Source: DAHUXD01 sp963805495 (GTDB taxonomy: Bacteria; Acidobacteriota; Thermoanaerobaculia; UBA5066; Gp7-AA6). From it: a stretch of 64,000 nucleotides of DNA. Where the stretch lies: NCBI GenBank assembly GCA_963805495.1, contig CAWDUQ010000002.1:620001-684000 (forward strand), read 5' to 3'. Under the pieces are notes generated by a model, which was given only the letters and a program-made list of their open reading frames with translations, ran no database searches and was not told where the DNA came from. Of the stretch, positions 57,640 through 64,000 are shown in pieces (the stretch's first letter is position 1; each line of letters begins with the position of its first letter). The translations under genes were made by a program, and so were the position numbers.

Positions 57640-58118
57640 TTTTTTGCCTGTTTCCTTTCCGGCGCGTAGTCGAAGGATGAGGTCGTCAGGACGAAGGTCG
57701 CGAGGGCGCGGGCGACCTCTCGCCCCTGCCCGTCCACGATCTCCACTTCCCCGACGTTCACGCGTCGTCCTTTCTTGATGATCCGCGCCCGGGCCCGGAC
57801 GTCCCCCCGGGCCCGACGCAGAAAGTGAATCGTCATGTCCGCCGTGGCGAACCCCATTTTTCCGTCGAAGTTGGTCGCGAGGGCGAAGGCCACGGCCGTG
57901 TCGGCCAGCATCGCGAGCACGCCCCCGTGCACGGTGCCCGAGCCGTTCGTGGCCTGCTCCTGGAGCGGCAGGGCCAGGACACACCAATCCGGGCCGAGCT
58001 CTTCGAGGCTCGGGGACAGCCAGCCCAGGGCGGGCGAATCGGCGAGGCGTTTCCGCAGGCGCTGCAGGAGGTCGGGGGCGATGCCCGTCGGCTCCCGCGT
58101 GGCCGTATGCAGGCTCAC
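57636..58118 (-). CDS. PaaI-type hot-dog thioesterase
   Basis: 160 residues. The hot-dog core contains TVHGGVLAMLADTAVAFALA, the usual HGG catalytic loop of PaaI thioesterases, followed by TADMTIHFLRRARGDVRARA. These enzymes hydrolyse aromatic or medium-chain acyl-CoA. The Asp in the central helix (LADTAVA) is in the position of the family nucleophile. It is upstream of the NYN gene and they overlap by 4 bases, so they are co-transcribed. Confidence 0.88.
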   Translation of the reverse strand: MSLHTATREPTGIAPDLLQRLRKRLADSPALGWLSPSLEELGPDWCVLALPLQEQATNGSGTVHGGVLAMLADTAVAFALATNFDGKMGFATADMTIHFLRRARGDVRARARIIKKGRRVNVGEVEIVDGQGREVARALATFVLTTSSFDYAPERKQAKK

Positions 58119-58159
58119 GAAGACCCTATTCTATGCGATTCCGGAAAACGGGCCCGGGA

Positions 58160-58435
58160 TCAGCCGGCCGGATCCTCCGGGGCCCCCTCTTTTTCGTAGT
58201 AGGGCAGCTCCTCCGCGCGGCGGGTCGAGTTATCGAGGTGGCGCGGCACTTCGACGATCGTGCGGGTCACGTTGGGGTCGCAGATCTCGTTTTCGCACTC
58301 GTAGGTGTACACGTTCTTGTCGGCAAGCTTGCGAAATTTGACGATCGTCTGGTACGTGTCGCAGTTTCCGCATTTCAAAGACATCATGAAGATGTCGATG
58401 ACGTGGCGGTCCGGCGCGTCTTCCTCGAGCGACAT
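58160..58435 (-). CDS. Small four-cysteine (probable zinc-binding) protein
   Basis: 91 residues from ATG 58435. LKCGNCDTYQTIVKF and YECENEICDPN supply two CxxC/CxxxxC knuckles that could bind one zinc. The rest is polar and acidic. No family is recognised. It is divergent by 43 bases from a secreted-protein gene and 41 bases upstream of the thioesterase gene on the same strand. Confidence 0.65.
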   Translation of the reverse strand: MSLEEDAPDRHVIDIFMMSLKCGNCDTYQTIVKFRKLADKNVYTYECENEICDPNVTRTIVEVPRHLDNSTRRAEELPYYEKEGAPEDPAG

Positions 58436-58478
58436 GGCGGGCAATGATACGCTCTCCCGCCGCCGAAAGGAGGTTTGC

Positions 58479-58925
58479 ATGTCGCGTCGGATGCTCGCCG
58501 CCGCCGCCCTGCTCGCCGCCGCCTCTCTCGCCGCGGAGGACGGCCAGTTCGAGAAGACGATCCCCTTCCCCCGCAACCGCGAGGCCAGGCTCGACTTCAC
58601 CGCCCGCAAGTGCACGATCCGCACCGTCCAGGTGCGCAACTATCCCGACGCCGAAGACATCGAGAAGGCGAGGGCCTCGGATCCGAAGGACACCTCCTGG
58701 CTCTGGTGGGAGTTCCACGTCGACAACCGCGGCCCGGAGAAGCTGAAGATCAAGCTCTTCGTCGAGGTGCTCGACAAGTCCGGCCAGATCGTCAAGTCGG
58801 CCGACCGCAGCGTCACGATCGACGGATTCGAAAGCGACGAGTATCGGCTCTCGACCCGGATGCGGACGATCGACGCCGCCGACGCGCCCAAGGTCCGCAT
58901 CCGTGCACAGATCGTCCCCAAGTAG
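58479..58925 (+). CDS. Small exported protein of unknown function
   Basis: 148 residues with a strong ribosome site (AAAGGAGG). A signal peptide (MSRRMLAAAALLAAASLA) is followed by a beta-sandwich-like domain: TIPFPRNREARLDF, TIRTVQVRNYPD, WWEFHVDNRGPEKLKIKLFV (in parts: WWEFHVDNRG, KLKIKLFVEVLDKSG) and PKVRIRAQIVPK. The pattern resembles exported proteins with an Ig-like fold. The YgfZ start lies inside its 3' end (23-base overlap). Confidence 0.65.
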   Translation: MSRRMLAAAALLAAASLAAEDGQFEKTIPFPRNREARLDFTARKCTIRTVQVRNYPDAEDIEKARASDPKDTSWLWWEFHVDNRGPEKLKIKLFVEVLDKSGQIVKSADRSVTIDGFESDEYRLSTRMRTIDAADAPKVRIRAQIVPK

Positions 58926-59823
58926 CAACGGCCCCCTGCCCGCCGACTACGCGTCCGCCCGGAGCGGTATCGCTCACCGCGCGCGATCCGGCGCCATCGC
59001 CGTCGAGGGCCCCGATCGCGAGGCTTTCCTGCAGGGACAGCTGACACAGGACGTCCGGGGGCTCGGGCCCGGGCACTCGCGCCCGGCCGCCGGCCTGACT
59101 CCGAAGGGAAAGCTTCTCTACTTCGGCCGCCTCGTCGCCGAGGCCGACCGGTTCCTCTTCCTCCTGCCCGCCGACGGCGTCGCGTCCGCGACGGCGCACC
59201 TCGCGAAGTACGCCGTCTTCCAGAAGGTGACCGTGCGGGACGCGAGCGCCGACGTCGTCCGGATCGGGCTGTACGGCCCCCGCGCCGCGGCGCTCGCGGT
59301 GCCGCCGCCCGCGATCCGCCTGCCCGCCGAGTGGGACCTCGCGGGCGAGATCCTCGCGCCCGCCTCGGCAGGGCCGGATCTTCATCGCTGGCTCGAGGGG
59401 TCCGGGTCCACCCTGCTTTCCGAGGACTCCGCTGAAGCGCTCCGGATCGAAGCCGGACGGCCGCGGCTCGGCCGCGACGCGGACGATTCGAGTCTGCCGG
59501 AAGAGGCCGGCCTCTCGTCCGCGATCGCGGCGAACAAGGGCTGCTACGTCGGCCAGGAGATCGTGGCGCGCATGCGCACCTACGGCCGGGCGAATCGCCG
59601 GCTCGTCGGCTTCCGCTTTTCGGGCGGGACCCTCGCGCCGGGCACGGCGTTCACGGATCCCGACAAACCGTCGCTCGAGCTCGCGCGGGTCACGAGCGCC
59701 GTCGTGTCGCCCCGTCTCGGGCCGATCGGCCTCGGATACGCATTCCGGGACGTGGCCGACGGCGCCTCTTTGCCGCCCGGGGGGCCCGGGGCCGCGATCG
59801 TCGCCGGACTGCCCTTCGCGTGA
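58903..59823 (+). CDS. ygfZ: YgfZ/GcvT-domain folate-binding iron-sulphur protein
   Basis: 306 residues from GTG 58903, which overlaps the previous gene by 23 bases; a start further in would lose part of the domain. The family signature K-G-C-Y-x-G-Q-E is intact in NKGCYVGQEIVARM. GQLTQDVRGL and GLTPKGKLLYFGRL (the LTPKGK loop) match YgfZ. These proteins use tetrahydrofolate to support iron-sulphur enzymes such as MiaB, and by extension LipA and others. It is followed by a transporter gene with a GTGA overlap. Confidence 0.9.
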   Translation: MHRSSPSSNGPLPADYASARSGIAHRARSGAIAVEGPDREAFLQGQLTQDVRGLGPGHSRPAAGLTPKGKLLYFGRLVAEADRFLFLLPADGVASATAHLAKYAVFQKVTVRDASADVVRIGLYGPRAAALAVPPPAIRLPAEWDLAGEILAPASAGPDLHRWLEGSGSTLLSEDSAEALRIEAGRPRLGRDADDSSLPEEAGLSSAIAANKGCYVGQEIVARMRTYGRANRRLVGFRFSGGTLAPGTAFTDPDKPSLELARVTSAVVSPRLGPIGLGYAFRDVADGASLPPGGPGAAIVAGLPFA

Positions 59824-60731
59824 GCCGCCGCTCCGCGGTGGCCCCCTGGCGGATCCACGCCGCCCTGACCGGCGCTCAGGCGGGGTTCGCACTGTTTCCG
59901 ATCTTCGGCAAACTCGCCCTGGCGTCCATCCCGCCATTCGTCTTTTCGGCGATCCGCGTCGTCGGCGCCGTCGTGATCCTCGACGCGGTCCGGCTCTGGC
60001 ACACCCGCGAGCCGATCCGGCCGACCGACCGCAAGCGCATCCTGGCCTACGCCCTCCTCGGGGTCTCGTTCAATCAGATCCTGTTCATCCTCGGGCTGTC
60101 CCTGACGACGGCCATCAACACCTCGATCCTCACCGCCACGATTCCGGTCTTCACTCTGGCGGCCGCGGTCGTTCTCCGACGCGAGGGCATGAGCGCGCGT
60201 CGCGCCGTCGGGATCGCCCTCGCGGGCGCGGGCGCGCTGACGCTCCTGAACGTCCAGCGCTTCGACTGGTCGAGCGACTCCTCCCGCGGCGTCCTCCTGC
60301 TGCTCATGAACTGCACGTCGTACTCGCTCTACCTGGTCCTCTCGCGCCCGATCCTGGAGCACTACAACGTGGCGACGTTCACCGCGGCGGTCTTTCGCTA
60401 CGGCGCGGTCCTCATCGTGCTCGCGGCCCTACCGGACATCGCGCGATTCGAACCGGCGAGGGTCCCGCCGCTCGCCTGGGCGTGCCTTGCGGCGGTCATC
60501 GTGTTCTGCACCGCGATCCCGTACCTGCTGAACTCCTGGGCGCTCGCGCGGACGCACGCGTCGCACGTCGCGTTCTACGTCTTCCTGCAGCCGGTGATCA
60601 CGACGGTGCTCGCCATCCTGGTCCTCGGCGAGGCCTTCACGGGAAAGACTGCGATCGCGGCGGGGCTGATCTTCGCGGGCCTCGGCATCACGGTCGTGCG
60701 GGGGCGGCTGATCGCCCGGCCCCTTCCCTGA
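59820..60731 (+). CDS. EamA/DMT-superfamily transporter
   Basis: 303 residues from a GTG overlapping ygfZ. Ten hydrophobic helices form two EamA repeats. KLALASIPPFVFSAIRVVGA and ALLGVSFNQILFILGL lie in the first repeat; VAFYVFLQPVITTVLAILVLGE in the second is the diagnostic P-V-x-x-x-x-x-x-x-x-x-E signature (quoted in parts: FYVFLQPVITT, AILVLGE). DMT permeases export amino acids or other metabolites. The substrate is not evident from the context. Confidence 0.9.
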   Translation: MSRRSAVAPWRIHAALTGAQAGFALFPIFGKLALASIPPFVFSAIRVVGAVVILDAVRLWHTREPIRPTDRKRILAYALLGVSFNQILFILGLSLTTAINTSILTATIPVFTLAAAVVLRREGMSARRAVGIALAGAGALTLLNVQRFDWSSDSSRGVLLLLMNCTSYSLYLVLSRPILEHYNVATFTAAVFRYGAVLIVLAALPDIARFEPARVPPLAWACLAAVIVFCTAIPYLLNSWALARTHASHVAFYVFLQPVITTVLAILVLGEAFTGKTAIAAGLIFAGLGITVVRGRLIARPLP

Positions 60732-60854
60732 GCCGGGCGTTCCGGGGGTGCCTACGGCCCGGGTGTGGACTGAATGAGTCAGGCTTGCCGCTTTCGACGA
60801 CGGGAGGGCGGCGACGGCATATCGCGTCCGGCGGCGGCCTGCCAGGGCCGTACC

Positions 60855-61259
60855 TCAGGCCGCGCCGCGGAAGCGTTTGAGCACCGCGAGGATCTCGCGG
60901 GGAGACCGGCTGGGACGGCCGGTCGGGTCCGTGAAAACGTGCCGGGTCGCGCCGTCGGCGAGGAGCTCGCCCGCCTCTCCGAGGACCTCGTAGGCGAACG
61001 CGCACCCGCGCGCCGAGAGCTCCGCCATCCGCGTCTGCACCCGCACGGCGTCGTCGTAGCTCGACCGGCGGCGGAAGGTCGCCTCGACCCGGGTCACCGG
61101 AATGAAGAGCCCGGCCTGTTCCATGTCCGCGTAAGGGATGCCGGCGGCGCGGCACCATTCGGTGCGCCCGATCTCGAACCACACCAGGTAGTGCGCGTGG
61201 TAGACGATCCTCATCTGGTCCGTCTCCGAGTAGCGCACCCGGAGGCTCGTCTCGACCAT
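60855..61259 (-). CDS. YbgC-type acyl-CoA thioesterase
   Basis: 134 residues. RVRYSETDQMRIVYHAHYLVWFE is the 4-hydroxybenzoyl-CoA thioesterase signature (given in parts: RYSETDQMRIVYH, YLVWFEIGRTEWC) with the catalytic Asp. The rest is a hot-dog fold (VRVQTRMAELSARGC). YbgC-like enzymes hydrolyse short or medium acyl-CoA, in some species as part of the Tol-Pal system, but no tol genes are here. It converges on the EamA gene with a 123-base spacer in which I see nothing notable. Confidence 0.9.
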   Translation of the reverse strand: MVETSLRVRYSETDQMRIVYHAHYLVWFEIGRTEWCRAAGIPYADMEQAGLFIPVTRVEATFRRRSSYDDAVRVQTRMAELSARGCAFAYEVLGEAGELLADGATRHVFTDPTGRPSRSPREILAVLKRFRGAA

Positions 61260-61282
61260 CCGCGACGCGGAGACGCCGGGGT

Positions 61283-61762
61283 TCAGAACCGGTCCGCCAG
61301 CCGCTGTCGCACGATGTTCGGCACGAGCCCCGTCACGTCGCCCCCGAGCCGCGCGAGCTCCTTGACGAGCCGGCTCGAAACGTAGGAGTACTCCTCCTTG
61401 GCCATCAGGAAGACGGTCTCGATCGACGGGGCGAGTCGGCGGTTCATCAGGGCCATCTGGAGCTCGTACTCGTAGTCGGACACCGCGCGCAGGCCCCGCA
61501 CGATGATCGTTGCGCCCGTCCGCCCGGCGAAGTCGACGAGCAGCCCCGTGAACGACGCGACCGCGACGGAGGTGTCGCTGCCGATGATCTCGCGGATCAT
61601 TCCAATGCGCTCCTCGACCGAGAAGAGCGGCGTCTTCTGGTCCTGTTCGAGGATCGCGACGATGACACGGTCGGCCAGCCGCCGCGCCCGCGCGAGGATG
61701 TCGAGATGCCCGTTGGTCAGGGGATCGAAGGAGCCCGGGTAGACGGCGATTCGGTCCGTCAT
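61283..61762 (-). CDS. coaD: Phosphopantetheine adenylyltransferase
   Basis: 159 residues, the usual size of CoaD. YPGSFDPLTNGHLDIL holds the (T/H)xGH nucleotidyl-transfer motif, and EYSYVSSRLVKELARLGGDVTG (in parts: YSYVSSRLVKEL, GDVTGLVP) is the ISSTxxR-type C-terminal motif. VRGLRAVSDYEYELQMA is the pantetheine-binding segment. It makes dephospho-CoA from 4'-phosphopantetheine and ATP, the penultimate step of CoA synthesis. It overlaps the ABC permease gene by 4 bases, so it sits last in a peptide-transporter operon. Confidence 0.96.
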   Translation of the reverse strand: MTDRIAVYPGSFDPLTNGHLDILARARRLADRVIVAILEQDQKTPLFSVEERIGMIREIIGSDTSVAVASFTGLLVDFAGRTGATIIVRGLRAVSDYEYELQMALMNRRLAPSIETVFLMAKEEYSYVSSRLVKELARLGGDVTGLVPNIVRQRLADRF

Positions 61763-62592
61763 GCGTGCCTGCCTCTCTCCGTCGTCGCGACGCGAAGTCC
61801 TTCGGCCAGCAGATTATAGGCGGACACCGTCAGGAAGAGGGCAAGGCCCGGAAAGAGCGCGATCCACCAGGCCTCGTCGATGTAGGTCGGCGCGGCCGAC
61901 AGAATCCCGCCCCACGAGACGGCCGGAGCCGGCAGACCGACGCCCAGAAACGAAAGGGCCGCCTCGGCGAGGATCGCCCATCCGATCCCGAACGCCGCGG
62001 AAACGATGAGGGGCGGCAGCGCGTTGGGAAGCAGGTGGCGCAGGAGGATGCGCGGCGTCGACGCCCCCGCCGCGCGTGCCGCGCGCGCATAGTCGAGCTC
62101 GCGGATCTTCATGACCTCCGCCCGGGCGTACCGGGCGTCGCCCGGCCAGGCCGTCAGGCCGATCGCGAGAACGATGGTCAGCGGCGAGGGTGGGAGGAAC
62201 GCGGCCAGGGCGAGCAGCAGGAAGAGGACCGGGAAGCAGAGGACCACCTCGATCACGCGCGAGAGCGCGAGATCTGCGAGCCCGCCGAGCCAGCCGGCCG
62301 TCGCACCCACCGCAAAGCCGACGCCGAGCGCGACCGCCGCCGACAAGAGCCCGATGCCGAGAGAGATCGGCGTCGCGACGACGACGCGGGCGAGCAAGTC
62401 GCGGCCCAGATCGTCCGTCCCGAACGGATGGGCGGCCGACGGCGGCCGCAGCCTGTCCTCCAGCCGGATCTCTCCGGCTCGCGCCCGGAAGAGGGGCGAG
62501 CAGGCGGCGACGACCCACAGCAGCGCCACCAGAACGAGCGCCACCCGGCCGCTCCACGGGAGGGAGCCGCGCACCGCGGGGCGTCCCGTCAC
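61759..62592 (-). CDS. Peptide/nickel ABC transporter permease, DppC/OppC type
   Basis: 277 residues, ATG overlapping the DppB-type gene. HPFGTDDLGRDLLARVV is the family N-terminal signature, and RAARAAGASTPRILLRHLLPN the EAA loop that meets the ATPase. About six helices are present. It forms the second permease subunit of an importer for oligopeptides, dipeptides or similar. No ATP-binding subunits are visible in the window, and the coaD gene follows directly. Confidence 0.92.
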   Translation of the reverse strand: MTGRPAVRGSLPWSGRVALVLVALLWVVAACSPLFRARAGEIRLEDRLRPPSAAHPFGTDDLGRDLLARVVVATPISLGIGLLSAAVALGVGFAVGATAGWLGGLADLALSRVIEVVLCFPVLFLLLALAAFLPPSPLTIVLAIGLTAWPGDARYARAEVMKIRELDYARAARAAGASTPRILLRHLLPNALPPLIVSAAFGIGWAILAEAALSFLGVGLPAPAVSWGGILSAAPTYIDEAWWIALFPGLALFLTVSAYNLLAEGLRVATTERGRHA

Positions 62593-63563
62593 GGCGCGGC
62601 GCCGTCCCGAACCCGCGGGTCGGCGGCCGCCATGGCGACGTCCGACGCCAGCGTCGCCGCGAGAGTCGCCACCGCCGACAACAGCGAGAGCGCGAGAATG
62701 ACCGGGTAGTCGCGCGACAGGATCGAATCGAAGTACAGCCGGCCGAGACCCGGCCAGGCGAAGATCTTCTCGACGATCACGCTGCCCGAAAGCAGCGCCG
62801 GCAGCAAGAGACCGAAGAGCGTGATCAGCGGAAGAATCGCGTTGCGGAAGGCATGGGCCCAGATCGCCCGCCGCGGCGAGGCGCCACGCGCGCGGGACGC
62901 CAGCACGTAGTCGCTCTCGCGGGCCTCGGCGACCCCCGACCGCACCAGCCGGGCGACGAAGGCCAGCGTCCCGTAGGCGAGGCAGGTCGCCGGTAGCGCC
63001 ACGTGCGCGAGGCGGTCCGGAAGGCCGGCGAAGCCGGACGGCGCCGCGTCCGACGCCACGCCGTAGAGCGGCAACCAGCGGAGCCTGACCGCGAAGAGGG
63101 TCTGCAGGAGAAGCGCCATCCAGAACGTGGGCATCGAGTAGAGCGCGAAGAGCGCCGCCCCCGAAATGCGGTCGAACGGGCTTTCCGGCCGGGCCCCGGC
63201 GACGACGCCGAGCGGGATCGCGATCAAAAGGGCCAGGACGAGGGCGAGGCCGTTCAGAAGAAGCGTGTGCGGCAGAGCCTCCCGGATCCTGGCCGAAACC
63301 GGCCGATGATCGACGAAGCTCTCCCCCAGATCGAACCGCGCGGCCCTCGAGAGCCAGGCGCCGAATCGCTCGGGCAGCGGCCGGTCCAGGCCATAGAGAC
63401 GGCGCATTTGCTGGGCGGCCCGGCCCGTCGTGCGGCGCAGCGACGAGTCGCTGCCGGTCACGGGGCTGCCCGGCGCCAGATGCACGAGCAGGAAGACCAC
63501 CACTGCGATTCCGAAGAGCGTCGGCACCGCGAGGGCGATGCGCCGGAAAACGTAGCGAGTCAC
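62589..63563 (-). CDS. Peptide/nickel ABC transporter permease, DppB/OppB type
   Basis: 324 residues from a GTG overlapping the substrate-binding-protein stop. TRYVFRRIALAVPTLFGIAV is the DppB first helix and the LYGLDRPLPERFGAWLSRA loop and EALPHTLLLNGLALVLAL follow. The EAA loop SRARGASPRRAIWAHAFRNA contacts the ATPase. It pairs with the DppC-type permease just downstream. The transported substrate would be set by the binding protein upstream. Confidence 0.92.
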   Translation of the reverse strand: MTRYVFRRIALAVPTLFGIAVVVFLLVHLAPGSPVTGSDSSLRRTTGRAAQQMRRLYGLDRPLPERFGAWLSRAARFDLGESFVDHRPVSARIREALPHTLLLNGLALVLALLIAIPLGVVAGARPESPFDRISGAALFALYSMPTFWMALLLQTLFAVRLRWLPLYGVASDAAPSGFAGLPDRLAHVALPATCLAYGTLAFVARLVRSGVAEARESDYVLASRARGASPRRAIWAHAFRNAILPLITLFGLLLPALLSGSVIVEKIFAWPGLGRLYFDSILSRDYPVILALSLLSAVATLAATLASDVAMAAADPRVRDGAAP

Positions 63564-64000
63564 GCCGCGGGCTTTCCCGCGGCCGCCGTCCCGGGCGACG
63601 CCCACCAGCCGAGAGGACCGGGCCAGATCCCGAAGAGGCCCAGGGGTGAGCCGGTCAGCCCGCGGATGGTCCGGTCGAAACCGAATTTCTGCGTCGAGTT
63701 GACGAGGAAGATCGCCGGAGCGTCCTGCCGGAAAATCGCGTGCAGCCGATGGAAGATCGCGTTGCGTCGCGAGGCGTCGAGCTCCCGCCGCGCCTCGACC
63801 ATCAGGCGGTCGGCTTCGGCGTTCCGGTAGCAGCCGTTGTTGAGCCCGTTCGGCGGGCACTGTGAGGAGTGCCAGTACGGGTACGGGTCGGGATTCGGAT
63901 CGACCGCGGACCAGGCGAGCGACGCGGCCTCGAAACTCCCCGCGTCGATCCGCTCGACGAAGGCCGACCACTCGAGGGTCCGAACGCGGGCCTTCACACC
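63560..64000 (-). CDS. Extracellular solute-binding protein (family 5), C-terminal part
   Basis: The gene runs off the right edge; about 147 C-terminal residues are present. SLAWSAVDPNPDPYPYWHSS, then NGCYRNAEADRLMVEARREL (in parts: NNGCYRNAEADRL, VEARREL) and RLHAIFRQDAPAIFLVNS match the C-terminal lobe of SBP_bac_5 periplasmic binding proteins for peptides or nickel. It overlaps the DppB permease start by 4 bases, so it is the first visible gene of the transporter operon, which reads leftward. Confidence 0.88.
   Translation of the reverse strand, partial: GVKARVRTLEWSAFVERIDAGSFEAASLAWSAVDPNPDPYPYWHSSQCPPNGLNNGCYRNAEADRLMVEARRELDASRRNAIFHRLHAIFRQDAPAIFLVNSTQKFGFDRTIRGLTGSPLGLFGIWPGPLGWWASPGTAAAGKPAA

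Noticed and set aside
60732..60854. Possible terminator or small RNA in the 123-base convergent spacer
   Set aside because: Only short weak inverted repeats and no T-tract are visible; nothing specific to report.
1..64000. tRNA, rRNA, CRISPR array, prophage or secretion-system island
   Set aside because: No tRNA T-loop-type sequences, no direct-repeat/spacer arrays and no phage or conjugation genes were seen. All spacers are short.

Overview
The window is a very GC-rich, densely packed bacterial chromosome segment with about 65 protein genes, many GTG starts and many 4-base ATGA/GTGA overlaps. I see no tRNA, rRNA, CRISPR array, transposase or phage gene, and no stretch over 300 bases lacks a gene. 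Apolipoprotein N-acyltransferase, lipoproteins, a beta-barrel candidate and sphingolipid genes indicate a diderm. Abundant secreted M28/M1 peptidases, a PEGA-type Ser/Thr kinase and lysine-fermentation genes would fit Acidobacteriota (for example a Thermoanaerobaculia-like lineage), but that placement is inference from gene content only.

Layout. 1-3 kb: the end of an amino-acid permease, an aminotransferase, a LysM protein, a tiny membrane protein and a lipoprotein, closed by a terminator and a REP-like palindrome. 3.1-5.2 kb (minus): guaA and a membrane protein, divergent from a SpoIIE-type phosphatase (5.2-7.1 kb). 7.2-10.5 kb: secreted metallo-beta-lactamase-fold hydrolase and M28 peptidase. 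10.5-21.7 kb (plus): a nearly gapless run of ParB-like protein, cyclase, the lysine-fermentation set kdd, P-loop protein, kamD, kamE, kal, kce, an amino-acid permease, and an M28B peptidase. 21.7-24.8 kb (minus): lytic transglycosylase, Xer-type recombinase and an isopropylmalate-synthase-like enzyme. 24.9-30.9 kb (minus): beta-barrel candidate, crotonase, 3-hydroxybutyryl-CoA dehydrogenase, small unknown, thiolase, serine hydrolase, lipoprotein. 31-35.4 kb (plus): Ser/Thr kinase, TPR protein, DUF1684 protein. 35.4-42.5 kb (minus): NUDIX, prfB with a programmed frameshift, lnt, lipA, SPOR protein, a MITE-like element, slipin, NfeD. 42.5-46.9 kb: a probable sphingolipid locus. 47-64 kb: M1 peptidase, aspartate aminotransferase, CaCA exchanger, RNA methyltransferase, AMMECR1 protein, archaeal-type GAPDH-like protein, NYN-LOTUS protein, thioesterases, YgfZ, EamA transporter, coaD and the start of a peptide ABC transporter operon.

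How genes work together. Peptidases and permeases would supply lysine. KamDE, Kdd, Kce and Kal would convert beta-lysine and acetyl-CoA to acetoacetate, crotonyl-CoA and ammonia. The crotonase, dehydrogenase and thiolase about 10 kb away could take crotonyl-CoA to acetyl-CoA. Lysine 2,3-aminomutase (kamA) is not in the window.

The most notable region is 42.5-46.9 kb. There a serine-palmitoyltransferase-like enzyme, an extended-SDR ceramide-reductase candidate and a GNAT-family ceramide-synthase candidate form one minus-strand operon. It converges, across a GC palindrome that supplies both stop codons, on a PAP2 enzyme whose catalytic His/His/Asp spacing matches yeast Aur1. Together they look like a compact ceramide plus head-group pathway.
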